Positions 1 through 7,369 of a stretch of 64,000 bases of DNA are shown one piece after another. Position 1 is the stretch's first letter, and every line of letters begins with the position of its first letter. The notes beneath the pieces are model-generated. The model saw only the letters and a list, made by a program, of their open reading frames with translations, had not been told where the DNA came from and searched no databases. The position numbers were made by a program, and so were the translations under genes. Source of the stretch: a virus; the IMG/VR virus record IMGVR_UViG_3300035171_000016, positions 1 through 64,000 of that record. One strand, given 5' to 3'.

Positions 1-86
1 AATGCGATGTTTTATGTTCTAATTGCCATTCCGAATATCATCATCCGCAATGCAAAGCTGAATATATAGAAGATTATTCTATTTAA
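1..86 (+). CDS. C-terminal fragment of an HNH endonuclease (cut by window edge)
   Basis: Frame open from the left edge to TAA at 84-86, giving 27 residues that begin CDVLCSNCHSEYHHPQC. CSNCH plus a following His is the usual C-terminal half of an HNH/zinc nuclease. The start lies outside the window. It is on the plus strand, opposite to its neighbours, and stops 1 nt before a minus-strand tRNA-Met, a common place for homing endonucleases. HNH identity rests on this short motif only. Confidence 0.6.
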   Translation, partial: CDVLCSNCHSEYHHPQCKAEYIEDYSI

Positions 87-87
87 A

Positions 88-165
88 TGGTGGGCCGTGC
101 GGGAATTGAACCCGCGGACAATTTCTTATGAGGAAAACGCTATAACCAACGACAGCTTCCGGCCC
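88..165 (-). tRNA. tRNA-Met(CAT)
   Basis: Acceptor GGGCCG pairs with CGGCCC, CCA is encoded (88-90), T-arm GCGGG/CCCGC with loop TTCAATT, anticodon loop CTCATAA. CAT could also be initiator or lysidine-modified Ile2; I cannot tell which. It lies alone, ~48 kb from the main tRNA array. Confidence 0.92.
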
Positions 166-172
166 ATTGTTA

Positions 173-406
173 TTAATACTTAACAAATTTCTCAATATTG
201 GCGCGAGCCAAGTTATCCAAACGCTCGCCATTATTCCGCTTCAATCCACCGGCCACAAATCCGGCCACCTTTGCGGCGTTCGCCTTTCCGCCAACTACGG
301 ACGCAAGGAAGGTAAAGCGGCCATTAGTAAATTCCCACTTTTTAGAATTAAGTTTATATCCATAAACAATTCCGTGAGTATTATAGGTTTGTTCAAATTT
401 TGCCAT
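173..406 (-). CDS. hypothetical protein, 77 aa
   Basis: ATG start with A/T-rich leader and no Shine-Dalgarno. Ala/Gly-rich middle (VGGKANAAKVAGFVAGG) between polar ends; no domain recognised. The GC-richer codons here also open a frame on the plus strand, which I treat as a shadow. It ends 7 nt from the tRNA-Met. Confidence 0.6.
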   Translation of the reverse strand: MAKFEQTYNTHGIVYGYKLNSKKWEFTNGRFTFLASVVGGKANAAKVAGFVAGGLKRNNGERLDNLARANIEKFVKY

Positions 407-469
407 AATGTTTAATTTTTATTTGTTATTTTGTCAACAGAGATATATTAACGATTTGTTTTATAAAAA

Positions 470-778
470 TCAAGAAATATTTACAGTACTTTCGGCTTTA
501 TTTCCATAATTATAATCATGTCCGATATAAGTCTTTTTAGGAGAAACAAATTCGTAATTATTATACTCCATGCCACTTTCGCCAGTAACATGAGTAATAC
601 CAAGAAAAACTAAAAGACCCCGCTGTTTTTCTGAAATATTAAGATTTTCCGTTGTGATAGTTACTTTGGGCGAAGCATAGCCAGTGTCCAAACCAAACTG
701 TTTAAAAAAACGATTTGAACTACTAATTTTTCCAATTTCAAACAGAATATCAATTGCGCCCTCAATGTTAATTTTCAT
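470..778 (-). CDS. hypothetical protein, 102 aa
   Basis: Starts MKINIEGAIDILFEIGK; soluble, mixed alpha/beta composition, no recognised motif. Second gene of a short leftward run behind 793-999. Coding is supported by the long open frame in AT-rich sequence and tight packing (14 nt to the upstream gene). Confidence 0.65.
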   Translation of the reverse strand: MKINIEGAIDILFEIGKISSSNRFFKQFGLDTGYASPKVTITTENLNISEKQRGLLVFLGITHVTGESGMEYNNYEFVSPKKTYIGHDYNYGNKAESTVNIS

Positions 779-792
779 ATATTTATTATTTA

Positions 793-999
793 TTACGCTT
801 CCGCGTGAAGTTGCTTTACTCGTTGAAATTCACCCTCTGAAACCTCAACTCGTAACGAGCCAATATGAATATAACATTTCAACCCCTCATCATCATAAGC
901 TTTATAATACCGTTGAAAAGCTGAAATATGAGACGAAACAGCTTCAATTGTTTCGTCTTTGGTTTTTGTAAACAGCGGATTGATTTTAATAGTTTTCAT
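793..999 (-). CDS. hypothetical protein, 68 aa
   Basis: ATG at 999 follows a promoter (1032-1061) and an A-rich leader. Soluble and charged, with an amphipathic HISAFQRYYKAYDDEG segment; no family recognised. Confidence 0.65.
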   Translation of the reverse strand: MKTIKINPLFTKTKDETIEAVSSHISAFQRYYKAYDDEGLKCYIHIGSLRVEVSEGEFQRVKQLHAEA

Positions 1000-1031
1000 A
1001 ATATTAGTTTTGTTTTTTATTTATTACGTCT

Positions 1032-1061
1032 TTAATATAACGGTTAAATATGAAATGTCAA
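1032..1061 (-). promoter_or_regulatory. Sigma70-like promoter, leftward
   Basis: TTGACA (1056-1061), 18-nt spacer, TATTAA; drives the gene starting at 999. Confidence 0.65.
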
Positions 1062-1068
1062 GTAATTA

Positions 1069-1296
1069 TTAATTATTCCCGTTAAAATCATGCTCTACAA
1101 TAATAACAATACTAGACAAAGTAACTATAATAGTAAAACCGATAGCCAAAATCGGACATAAAAGCCAGAAAGCTTGTGACCAAATATTAGGGCTGTGAGC
1201 GTAACTATTGCTCGCAAATAAAAATACAGTACATAAATACAAGATAATTAAATCAATAATAGCAATAATAGGTTTAGCAATAAAGTTTTTGTTCAT
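1069..1296 (-). CDS. small membrane protein, 75 aa
   Basis: Two hydrophobic segments (about residues 8-29 and 43-67) separated by a polar loop containing SNSYAHSPN, with a charged C-terminus. No family recognised. It follows 1299-1514 by 2 nt, so the pair is probably co-transcribed. Confidence 0.65.
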   Translation of the reverse strand: MNKNFIAKPIIAIIDLIILYLCTVFLFASNSYAHSPNIWSQAFWLLCPILAIGFTIIVTLSSIVIIVEHDFNGNN

Positions 1297-1298
1297 AA

Positions 1299-1514
1299 TT
1301 AATTTTTCTTATTAGTTAGCTTAATAAACTTAAAAAACTCAATACGTTTAACTTCTTTCCAAGATTTAGAGTTTTTAAAATAATCTAATTTAAAAGCAGA
1401 CTTTTCTATTGGTGGACAATGTTTCCAAAAACCACCGCTAGGAGAAAACATAATCCCCATGTGATTAAAATCGTCAGGGCGGTTTTCGATAAAATAGGTA
1501 TATTTACTTTTCAT
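1299..1514 (-). CDS. hypothetical protein, 71 aa
   Basis: Starts MKSKYTYFIENRPDDFNHMG and is rich in Lys, Phe and aromatics; no domain recognised. Sits 5 nt downstream of 1520-1705 in a leftward operon reaching back to ~2177. Confidence 0.6.
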   Translation of the reverse strand: MKSKYTYFIENRPDDFNHMGIMFSPSGGFWKHCPPIEKSAFKLDYFKNSKSWKEVKRIEFFKFIKLTNKKN

Positions 1515-1519
1515 ATTTT

Positions 1520-1705
1520 TTAATTATCTGCTTTGGCCTCTTGCCACCCAGTTTCTTCGCCGTCTAAATATCTAGAACGAGCATAGATTTCTACGGCCTT
1601 TAATTGGCACGGAGTTAAATTATTTAATACTTTAATTATTTCTTGTAGTTTTTCTTCTCCAAATTCCTGTGAAATACTATAATGAAAATTAAAAGTAGTA
1701 AACAT
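1520..1705 (-). CDS. hypothetical protein, 61 aa
   Basis: Short acidic protein, probably helical (SQEFGEEKLQEIIKVLNNL), ending GWQEAKADN. Such tails occur in many small phage proteins. No function assigned. Confidence 0.55.
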   Translation of the reverse strand: MFTTFNFHYSISQEFGEEKLQEIIKVLNNLTPCQLKAVEIYARSRYLDGEETGWQEAKADN

Positions 1706-1715
1706 AAATATTTAT

Positions 1716-1931
1716 TTAATTAAGATATTCTTTCTTAACTGTAAATCCGCCAGTAATACGGTCTACGATATGATAGGTAACATAATTTCTAGTAAAAGTT
1801 GTAATTACATGGCCGGAATAAGGATGATATTCTTTCCATTGCTCCGAGCCTTGGTTAACCGCAATTTTCTTATAACGGTTAAAGAATCGGTCCCATAGAT
1901 TGAGTTTTTCGGATGGATATGAGTTGGCCAT
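1716..1931 (-). CDS. hypothetical protein, 71 aa
   Basis: Basic N-terminus, then a predicted beta-rich half (HVITTFTRNYVTYHIVD). No family recognised. In the leftward operon downstream of 1938-2177, 6 nt gap. Confidence 0.55.
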   Translation of the reverse strand: MANSYPSEKLNLWDRFFNRYKKIAVNQGSEQWKEYHPYSGHVITTFTRNYVTYHIVDRITGGFTVKKEYLN

Positions 1932-1937
1932 AGTTTT

Positions 1938-2177
1938 TTAATATTTAGATTTGATATACCAGCCATGCTCATTAAATCCACTCATACAAATTGGAATAAT
2001 TACCGCTATCGGAAAAATAAAAGTAAGAAAAGAAATTTTGGACGCAAAACCATAATCTTGTCGTTTACTTTTTTTTGCTATACTTGGATAGCTTTCTTGA
2101 AAATGAGCAAAAACCGTTCCAAAAGTATAGACCGCCGAAATAGTGGCAACAATAAAATAAATAATCAAATAATTCAT
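1938..2177 (-). CDS. membrane protein, 79 aa
   Basis: Two hydrophobic helices (about 2-24 and 48-66) flanking a basic loop with KKSKRQD. First gene behind the promoter at 2184-2211. No family recognised. Confidence 0.6.
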   Translation of the reverse strand: MNYLIIYFIVATISAVYTFGTVFAHFQESYPSIAKKSKRQDYGFASKISFLTFIFPIAVIIPICMSGFNEHGWYIKSKY

Positions 2178-2183
2178 AAACTT

Positions 2184-2211
2184 ATGATAATATATTTCTT
2201 TTATTTGTCAA
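2184..2211 (-). promoter_or_regulatory. Sigma70-like promoter, leftward
   Basis: TTGACA, 16-nt spacer, TATCAT; very short leader to the ATG at 2177. The -35 abuts the stop of the upstream gene. Confidence 0.6.
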
Positions 2212-2571
2212 TTAAAAAGCATCAGGAAATAGACTTTTAGCCTGTTTAAAAGTAATTTTATTCCATCCGATAGACTTGTAAAAAGCAACTCCGCTTATCC
2301 AAGTCTTACTAATATCATCAAAATAACAACCATAATCATTAAGGCTATCCTTACTAAAACGGTAAATATATTTGCAACCAAACGTATCGTGAGTAAAGTA
2401 ATTATATTTATTTTGGCCGGTATTTTTCTTTTGAGTAATAGGTTTTTCTAATTTATTATTAATTTCTTGTAAAAGATTATAAATCTTGTCCTGATTGCGG
2501 AAAAGTCGCGCCTGATTGTTTTGGATTTTATCCAAACCTGTAACTTGTTCTAATTTAGGATATTCTGTCAT
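2212..2571 (-). CDS. hypothetical protein, 119 aa; C-terminal family with 5491-5826
   Basis: N-terminal half is helical (DKIQNNQARLFRNQDKIYNLLQ). The C-terminal half ends with ITFKQAKSLFPDAF, which resembles ITKTEAKSFYPEAFD in 5491-5826 and ITKKTAKSMYPKHIN in 3379-3585. The shared tail suggests one small phage domain used three times. Function unknown. Confidence 0.65.
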   Translation of the reverse strand: MTEYPKLEQVTGLDKIQNNQARLFRNQDKIYNLLQEINNKLEKPITQKKNTGQNKYNYFTHDTFGCKYIYRFSKDSLNDYGCYFDDISKTWISGVAFYKSIGWNKITFKQAKSLFPDAF

Positions 2572-2586
2572 ATTATAAAATTTTAA

Positions 2587-2901
2587 TTAAATATTGACCG
2601 CAAGTTGAGGATAATTAGCTTTAAAATATTCCAAATTATCTTGGACCCAATCTATACAGTCAATCCAATTAGACATTCCTTTTTGAATCTCATAAGGAAC
2701 GGGCGCACCTTTTAAACTAATTGGTTCAAAAGTATATCCGGCTGGCGGCTCGTTAGTTTCGTTTAGCATAGTTTCCAATTCCTTACCATAAACGCCACGG
2801 CCAAGTTTATCCTCATATCTAAAGCCATTAAACCGGAAAAACCCAACAAGCCAGCAAAGTTTGCTTCCGTATTTACCGCATTCAGGATATTGTTTAGCCA
2901 T
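2587..2901 (-). CDS. hypothetical protein, 104 aa
   Basis: Soluble protein with CGKYGSKLCW near the N-terminus and a Trp-rich C-terminus (SNWIDCIDWVQDNL). Only two nearby Cys, so a metal site is unproven. First gene after 2932-3348. Confidence 0.6.
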   Translation of the reverse strand: MAKQYPECGKYGSKLCWLVGFFRFNGFRYEDKLGRGVYGKELETMLNETNEPPAGYTFEPISLKGAPVPYEIQKGMSNWIDCIDWVQDNLEYFKANYPQLAVNI

Positions 2902-2931
2902 GAATAGAAAATAACAAATATTTATTAATTG

Positions 2932-3348
2932 TCAACTAAAACCTAAAGCCTCTTTTTCGGCTTTTGTTAATTTACTTAAAGCGGCCTGACGAATTTTCTT
3001 TCTTTGCGCCGTTCTTTTTTCCATTTCAATTCGTTCCGCGTCCGCTTTTTGGTGTTCTTCCCACCAATCGGCCAAATCTCTAGAATCTTTATTGCGAGCA
3101 TCATAAATGATGGCGTCCTGTTCTTTCTTAGACATTCCAGAACAAATAGAACAAAGCATTACTACTAATTCGTTTAATCTAGCTTTATTACCATAGATTT
3201 CCTTGGCGGCATTGATAATCCAACTTGATACTCCGCGCTCAAAACATTTAAAATCTTTATGGCTATTAATAAAGCATATCAATTGAGCTACCCGCCGACT
3301 CTCAATTTCGTGCCTATCAGGTTCAAGATAATCGCTGTTACATGGCAT
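2932..3348 (-). CDS. hypothetical protein, 138 aa, helical
   Basis: Mostly helical; residues ~95-138 form a long charged helix rich in Lys, Arg and Glu (QKADAERIEMEKRTAQRKK). Several Cys in the middle (VVMLCSICSG). No domain recognised. Promoter at 3355-3382. Confidence 0.65.
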   Translation of the reverse strand: MPCNSDYLEPDRHEIESRRVAQLICFINSHKDFKCFERGVSSWIINAAKEIYGNKARLNELVVMLCSICSGMSKKEQDAIIYDARNKDSRDLADWWEEHQKADAERIEMEKRTAQRKKIRQAALSKLTKAEKEALGFS

Positions 3349-3354
3349 ATAGGT

Positions 3355-3382
3355 AATATAATGGTTAATTATTAATTGTCAA
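3355..3382 (-). promoter_or_regulatory. Sigma70-like promoter, leftward
   Basis: TTGACA, 16-nt spacer, TATATT; drives 2932-3348. Its -35 overlaps the end of 3379-3585. Confidence 0.65.
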
Positions 3383-3585
3383 TTAATATGTTTTGGATAC
3401 ATTGATTTTGCGGTTTTTTTAGTAATTCTTTCTAAATCAGATAAATTATTTATTGCGGGTTGCCATTGATTGTAATGGTTATTAATAAGCTGCATTTTCA
3501 CGCCATTATTATTTAATGTTTGTCTATAAATAGTTTTAGGATTATTAAAACTTCTTATGTATATAAAATATTTAACTTTATTCAT
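3379..3585 (-). CDS. hypothetical protein, 68 aa
   Basis: Basic small protein. The C-terminal ITKKTAKSMYPKHIN matches the tails of 2212-2571 and 5491-5826. It follows 3588-3839 by 2 nt. Confidence 0.6.
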   Translation of the reverse strand: MNKVKYFIYIRSFNNPKTIYRQTLNNNGVKMQLINNHYNQWQPAINNLSDLERITKKTAKSMYPKHIN

Positions 3586-3587
3586 AT

Positions 3588-3839
3588 TTATCCTTTTGCT
3601 ACCAGCATTCTATTTTTAGATAAAACTGGCGGCTTGATATTTTTCTTAATTAATTTAAGTCTTGACACGGGCATTTCAACGGTAACGCCAAGCGGAACAT
3701 ATAAATCACTATGAGATAAAATATGGTCAGGACAAAGAAAAATGTTGCCAGTCTTTGACATATATTGCGCTGTACGCTTACATTGTCCATTATCACCTAG
3801 CAGAATACCAAACTCGCATCTTGGAGTATTAATCGGCAT
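3588..3839 (-). CDS. hypothetical zinc-binding-like protein, 83 aa
   Basis: Starts MPINTPRCEFGILL and contains C8, C18, C36 plus H39 (CKRT, LCPDHI), a spacing compatible with a small zinc site. The C-terminus is basic. Function unknown; zinc binding is inference. Confidence 0.6.
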   Translation of the reverse strand: MPINTPRCEFGILLGDNGQCKRTAQYMSKTGNIFLCPDHILSHSDLYVPLGVTVEMPVSRLKLIKKNIKPPVLSKNRMLVAKG

Positions 3840-3851
3840 AAAATAATTAAA

Positions 3852-4061
3852 TTAAATAATCTTTTGTAAATACTTGACCGGCATTCCTATTCCTCTTTTA
3901 GAGTTAAAGGATTTATCATCATTTTCGTCGCAAATATCTACTCTGTCCACCGATAAACCATTATCAGGATAAACTGCGGACACCTTATAACGATATGGAA
4001 AAATCGGTTCATCAGGAAAAACTAATTGCACAATATCACCACGTTGAAAAGATTCGTTCAT
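3852..4061 (-). CDS. hypothetical protein, 69 aa
   Basis: ATG at 4061 is preferred over a TTG nine bases upstream, because the ATG sits just after the stop of a small gene at 4063. GDIVQLVFPDEPIFPYRYKV looks like a small SH3-type beta barrel. No family assigned. Confidence 0.6.
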   Translation of the reverse strand: MNESFQRGDIVQLVFPDEPIFPYRYKVSAVYPDNGLSVDRVDICDENDDKSFNSKRGIGMPVKYLQKII

Positions 4062-4062
4062 T

Positions 4063-4128
4063 TTAATCAACTACGCATTTAGGATTGGCGCATTTTTTAT
4101 CACCTGAAATGAAATATTTAGTTCTCAT
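4063..4128 (-). CDS. 21-aa peptide
   Basis: MRTKYFISGDKKCANPKCVVD, stop at 4063-4065. ATG follows a good promoter (4135-4162) with a short leader, and the next gene starts 1 nt later. Its CxxxxC pair could be half a zinc knuckle. Confidence 0.45.
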   Translation of the reverse strand: MRTKYFISGDKKCANPKCVVD

Positions 4129-4134
4129 ATCTTT

Positions 4135-4162
4135 ATATTAATGAAATAATAATAATTGTCAA
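4135..4162 (-). promoter_or_regulatory. Sigma70-like promoter, leftward
   Basis: TTGACA, 16-nt spacer, TAATAT; drives the peptide at 4063-4128 and then 3852-4061. Confidence 0.7.
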
Positions 4163-4680
4163 GAATTATTCGATAAAATATTAGGAAATAAATTATTTAG
4201 TTTTTCCTCGGCTTCTTTAATTTTAATTTTTTCTTGAGACTTACGTTTTTGCTTGTTAATTTGTAGAAAAGCAGCGTAAATTAAAAAGGATTGGTTTGAA
4301 GTAAACAAATTAGGATAATCGCATCCATGAACTTTACAATCAATATAAGTACCACCACCAACTCTACTACTATAACTAGTTTCAATAGAAATAGTATATT
4401 TTGGCCGGTTAGGATGAGAAAAACGACAATAAACCAAACCCTTTTTACTCGAATCAGTAACTTGTGCCCAATAATATTCAAAGTTTTTAATATCGGCCAT
4501 GATGTTTTCAAAAATCAAATCACCTTTAGTTTTAGGTTTAGGCTGTGGCGGCACAGGCGGCTTTTGTTGTGGAACTGGAGTGTTAAAGTATTTAATACAA
4601 TACTCCATAAACCATATAAGAGAAAAGCCGCTAACAATCGCCACCAGCATAATAACTATAAATTGAAAAAATGTATTCAT
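4159..4680 (-). CDS. membrane-anchored hypothetical protein, 173 aa
   Basis: One N-terminal membrane segment (about residues 5-25), a Pro-rich linker (35-50, repeated PPVPP/PKPK), then a soluble domain with CRFSHPNRPKY and VHGCDY. Looks like a single-pass protein with an exposed domain. No family recognised. Confidence 0.7.
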   Translation of the reverse strand: MNTFFQFIVIMLVAIVSGFSLIWFMEYCIKYFNTPVPQQKPPVPPQPKPKTKGDLIFENIMADIKNFEYYWAQVTDSSKKGLVYCRFSHPNRPKYTISIETSYSSRVGGGTYIDCKVHGCDYPNLFTSNQSFLIYAAFLQINKQKRKSQEKIKIKEAEEKLNNLFPNILSNNS

Positions 4681-4695
4681 GGTTAAGTATAATAA

Positions 4696-5049
4696 TTATT
4701 TTTTAATTAGTTTGGGATTTTCAAAAATGTTACCAATTATTTTAACACCAGTAGCAAACACATCCCAATTTAAATTCCATCCATAATATTCAAATATAAC
4801 TTCTTGTGAATAATCAACAAAAACATCGTTTGATTTAATTTTTCCTTTAATAATATCTCCCTCAAAAATTTTCTTATTATTTATATCAATAAGTCCAGTG
4901 AATTGTTGGAAAATATAATATTCTTCGCCGTTCTTAAAATTGAATATTCCGTTTTTAAAATCAGTATCACCAAATAGTTCGCCATTTTTAAAACAAAAAG
5001 ATTTACGCTCTTTATCCCAAACCCGAAATTCAATTTCTCTTGTTTTCAT
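4696..5049 (-). CDS. YopX family protein
   Basis: N-terminal REIEFRVWDKE, central FTGLIDINNKKIFEGDII and C-terminal KIIGNIFENPKL are the three signature blocks of the YopX family, small phage proteins of unknown biochemical role. One of four copies in the window (also 12976, 22449, 25964). Length 117 aa is normal for the family. Confidence 0.85.
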   Translation of the reverse strand: MKTREIEFRVWDKERKSFCFKNGELFGDTDFKNGIFNFKNGEEYYIFQQFTGLIDINNKKIFEGDIIKGKIKSNDVFVDYSQEVIFEYYGWNLNWDVFATGVKIIGNIFENPKLIKK

Positions 5050-5056
5050 TGAATAA

Positions 5057-5084
5057 ATAGTAACGATTAATTATTAATTGTCAA
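5057..5084 (-). promoter_or_regulatory. Sigma70-like promoter, leftward
   Basis: TTGACA, 16-nt spacer, TACTAT; drives the YopX gene starting at 5049. Confidence 0.6.
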
Positions 5085-5102
5085 GTAATTATTTAATACT
5101 AA

Positions 5103-5291
5103 TTAAATCTCTCGCCAATGAGTCGGCGCGTAATAAACATACATAGACATATCATCATGCCACCAATGATTCTTTTCAAAACGAAGATTAGCAATATTCC
5201 GTTCGCCTTTACTGTCTGAAATTTTAGTTTCGACAATACGGTTAGTATTAGGTTTAAGCAGATACAAAGGAATCCATTGGTTGTTATTCAT
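5103..5291 (-). CDS. hypothetical protein, 62 aa
   Basis: MNNNQWIPLYLLKPNTNRIV...THWREI: Trp at both ends as in DUF551-like short phage proteins, but the match is weak. Follows the 41-aa basic gene at 5316. Confidence 0.55.
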   Translation of the reverse strand: MNNNQWIPLYLLKPNTNRIVETKISDSKGERNIANLRFEKNHWWHDDMSMYVYYAPTHWREI

Positions 5292-5315
5292 ATTAATTTT
5301 TAGTTTTAAATTGTA

Positions 5316-5441
5316 TTAAATTCCGTCAGAAACCTTAAATTTCTTGCGAGAATAGACCTTTTTTGAGCCTTTAATCTTGGTAACTGGGGACATCGCGCCC
5401 CAATGCCGTCGAACCTTAATTTTTTTAGATTTATTCTTCAT
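5316..5441 (-). CDS. 41-aa basic protein
   Basis: MKNKSKKIKVRRHWGAMSPVT start, stop at 5316-5318. Very rich in Lys/Arg (about a third of residues), so nucleic-acid contact is plausible but unproven. ATG lies just downstream of a promoter (5449-5477). GC is locally higher than in the flanks. Confidence 0.6.
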   Translation of the reverse strand: MKNKSKKIKVRRHWGAMSPVTKIKGSKKVYSRKKFKVSDGI

Positions 5442-5448
5442 ATATCTA

Positions 5449-5477
5449 AGAATAATGAATTACTTAGTATTTGTCAA
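5449..5477 (-). promoter_or_regulatory. Sigma70-like promoter, leftward
   Basis: TTGACA, 17-nt spacer, TATTCT; drives the gene starting at 5441. Confidence 0.65.
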
Positions 5478-5490
5478 TTAATATTTAATA

Positions 5491-5826
5491 TTAATCAAAA
5501 GCTTCTGGATAAAAACTTTTGGCCTCGGTTTTAGTTATATCTTTTTCATAAGACCCTCGCAAACAAGATGCCGCAACCCATTCATTCGTATTAACAAAAC
5601 ATTCACATTTATCATTCTTCCAGCGATAAATAGTTGTTTTACCTGCGCTTACAATTTTAGTATATTGGTATTTATTATTATCGGATATTACTTTGTCAGC
5701 CCTCTTAACCGCGTCAACCAAACGCAAACTAACTCCGTTCGCATGGCCGCAATCTTCAAGATTTACAGTTGATTTAATAGCGTCTCTCAATTCTTTAAGA
5801 GTCTCAAATAATTTTGTAGTATTCAT
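5491..5826 (-). CDS. hypothetical protein, 111 aa; paralogue of 2212-2571 C-terminus
   Basis: N-terminal helix (KLFETLKELRDAIKS), C-terminal beta segment (YTKIVSAGKTTIYRW) and tail ITKTEAKSFYPEAFD, the same tail as in 2212-2571 and 3379-3585. Own promoter at 5848-5876. Confidence 0.65.
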   Translation of the reverse strand: MNTTKLFETLKELRDAIKSTVNLEDCGHANGVSLRLVDAVKRADKVISDNNKYQYTKIVSAGKTTIYRWKNDKCECFVNTNEWVAASCLRGSYEKDITKTEAKSFYPEAFD

Positions 5827-5847
5827 GTATTTAAATTCAATACCTGA

Positions 5848-5876
5848 ATATTAATGAATTAAAAACCAAATGTCAA
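5848..5876 (-). promoter_or_regulatory. Sigma70-like promoter, leftward
   Basis: TTGACA, 17-nt spacer, TAATAT, consensus-grade; drives the gene starting at 5826. Confidence 0.75.
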
Positions 5877-5887
5877 CAAATTTTTTA

Positions 5888-5944
5888 CTATCCTAAAGTC
5901 CCAACCACAACCAACAGAAGAATTACTAATATAACAAATATCAT
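5888..5944 (-). CDS. 18-aa hydrophobic peptide
   Basis: ATG at 5944, MIFVILVILLLVVVGTLG, stop TAG. Almost entirely Ile/Leu/Val, a single membrane helix. Fills an otherwise empty 115-nt gap; similar tiny membrane peptides occur at 28013, 45314 and 62146. Could be chance. Confidence 0.35.
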   Translation of the reverse strand: MIFVILVILLLVVVGTLG

Positions 5945-5995
5945 TCCACTATGATACTACTAAACTCGTCCAGAAACAAGACAAAATAAATACAA

Positions 5996-6220
5996 CTAAT
6001 AGCCGTAAGGATATTCTTTATTAGTTTTAAATCTAATATCAGGAATTTTTCTAAGGACAACAGAAGATAAACTATGTTTTACTTTTCCATAAGACTTTCC
6101 AAGAGAATCATGGACAGGATAAAAAATACCACCATCTAAAAATAAATTTCCTTTTACAAGGATATAATTATCATCTGTTATTTGCTCATATCCATCGGGA
6201 ATTTCTATTTCTTTATTCAT
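5996..6220 (-). CDS. PYPFGY-tail family protein, 74 aa
   Basis: Begins with an IPDGYEQITDDNYILVKGN block and ends RFKTNKEYPYGY. The same design (IPxGY...D.Y.I..GD.F ... RFKT.KPYPFGY) recurs in at least eight neighbours here and at 11828 and 39111. Last gene of a tandem run that starts at 8158. Function unknown. Confidence 0.75.
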   Translation of the reverse strand: MNKEIEIPDGYEQITDDNYILVKGNLFLDGGIFYPVHDSLGKSYGKVKHSLSSVVLRKIPDIRFKTNKEYPYGY

Positions 6221-6225
6221 ATTAA

Positions 6226-6444
6226 TTAATATCCAAAAGGATATTCTTTATCAGTTTTAAATCTTTTAGTAATATGTATTCCTACTTTAACATTATGAGC
6301 ATCACAAATAGAAGAAATTTTACATCCTATAAAGCCTCCCAGTTCATTCCAAATTTTTGAACCAACGCCGCGATAAAAATATTTGCCTAAATCATAATTA
6401 ATAATATGATTTCCGTCCGTTATTTCTGTAATTTCAATATCCAA
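6226..6444 (-). CDS. PYPFGY-tail family protein, 72 aa
   Basis: No ATG fits. A TTG at 6444 gives a 72-residue product, the same length as its tandem neighbours, and overlaps the upstream gene by 11 nt. A longer frame upstream would run antisense-free through the neighbour and is rejected. Ends RFKTDKEYPFGY. Confidence 0.65.
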   Translation of the reverse strand: MDIEITEITDGNHIINYDLGKYFYRGVGSKIWNELGGFIGCKISSICDAHNVKVGIHITKRFKTDKEYPFGY

Positions 6445-6652
6445 AGGGGTATGGTTTTTCTGTTTTAAATTTTGGCGCGATTTTTCTAACAACTACATTA
6501 GAAACATATCTATGCACCCATGCAACTGTATTTCCTAAAGAGTTAGTTTCAAATGAAACAAATCCATCTTTCCAAGCATTATAATACATATCGCCAGCTT
6601 TAATAAGAGTGTTCTCATTTTTTATCTGACTATAACCATTAGGAATATTCAT
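6434..6652 (-). CDS. PYPFGY-tail family protein, 72 aa
   Basis: Starts MNIPNGYSQIKNENTLIKAGD and ends KFKTEKPYPFGY. It keeps the Gly-Asp turn (AGDMYYN) shared by the family and is 2 nt from the next paralogue, as expected of tandem duplication. Confidence 0.75.
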   Translation of the reverse strand: MNIPNGYSQIKNENTLIKAGDMYYNAWKDGFVSFETNSLGNTVAWVHRYVSNVVVRKIAPKFKTEKPYPFGY

Positions 6653-6654
6653 AT

Positions 6655-6873
6655 CTAATAACCATACGGATAAGGATTAGGCGATTTAAATCTTGGTTTA
6701 CTTTTTTTAATTACAAAACCAGTCACATTTCTTCTAGCATAACTAAAGGTCGCGCCTATCAAATCATTAACTGGCAAAAAACCACCATACCAACCTAAAA
6801 ACATATCTCCATCTTTGATGATATATTTATCATCTTTAACTAATTCATATCCATCTGGAATTTCTATAGCCAT
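6655..6873 (-). CDS. PYPFGY-tail family protein, 72 aa
   Basis: IPDGYELVKDDKYIIKDGDMF at the N-terminus and RFKSPNPYPYGY at the C-terminus. Central FLPVNDLIGATFSYAR aligns with the VHDSLGKSYGKV block of 5996-6220. Confidence 0.75.
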   Translation of the reverse strand: MAIEIPDGYELVKDDKYIIKDGDMFLGWYGGFLPVNDLIGATFSYARRNVTGFVIKKSKPRFKSPNPYPYGY

Positions 6874-6878
6874 AATTT

Positions 6879-7157
6879 CTAGTAACCGAATGGATAGGGT
6901 TTTTTGGATTTAAATCGCGGCTTATCATTATAAATAGCTACAATATACTTGCCTTCGTGGATTTGATTTCCAAAAGCCTCTTTGGTATTCCAGCCAGCAT
7001 AACCAGATACCTTTTCCCAAGTTTTATCTTTTTCTAATTTGAAATAGTCGCCAAATTTTAAAGTATATGTTTTAAACTTTTCGTCACTAATAATAGTGTA
7101 ATCTTTAGGCAGTACTTTAGTCGTATTTGGCAAATTTGTTTTTTCTTGCTCGTTCAT
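6879..7157 (-). CDS. PYPFGY-tail family protein, 92 aa
   Basis: Has a ~20-residue polar extension before the usual DYTIISDEKFKTYTLKFGD core, then ends RFKSKKPYPFGY. Longest copy of the tandem run. Confidence 0.72.
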   Translation of the reverse strand: MNEQEKTNLPNTTKVLPKDYTIISDEKFKTYTLKFGDYFKLEKDKTWEKVSGYAGWNTKEAFGNQIHEGKYIVAIYNDKPRFKSKKPYPFGY

Positions 7158-7163
7158 AATTAA

Positions 7164-7367
7164 TTAAATTGTTTCTAAATCAATATTCCAGTTATTTTTT
7201 GAAAAGCGATTTAAAGGAAAGAATGCCTTACCATCATTATTTAGGTGCAGGGAATAGAATGGTTTATTTTTATCTGGCGGGTATAGTTTAATTCTAGAGC
7301 CTTGGCCGGATTTAGTGGTAAATCCTAACTTTTTAAGGTTTTTGATTATCTTATGTATATTTTGCAT
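7164..7367 (-). CDS. HicA-like small protein, 67 aa
   Basis: KIIKNLKKLGFTTKSGQGSRIK followed by a beta segment resembles the HicA/YcfA double-stranded-RNA-binding fold (LxxLGF...GSH), with Arg where the catalytic His usually lies. No HicB-like partner is next door, so toxin function is not supported. Inserted in the PYPFGY run. Confidence 0.5.
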   Translation of the reverse strand: MQNIHKIIKNLKKLGFTTKSGQGSRIKLYPPDKNKPFYSLHLNNDGKAFFPLNRFSKNNWNIDLETI

Positions 7368-7369
7368 AA

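Noticed and set aside
167-415. Plus-strand frame opposite 173-406
   Set aside because: Mirrors the minus-strand gene in a GC-richer patch; its product has no natural composition and neighbours are minus-strand.
409-437. Promoter for 173-406 (TTGACA at 432-437)
   Set aside because: The -10 would fall on the start codon region (TAAACA directly before ATG), leaving no leader; not called.
7164-7367. HicA toxin of a toxin-antitoxin pair
   Set aside because: No HicB-like antitoxin next to it and the expected His is Arg; kept only as a fold resemblance.
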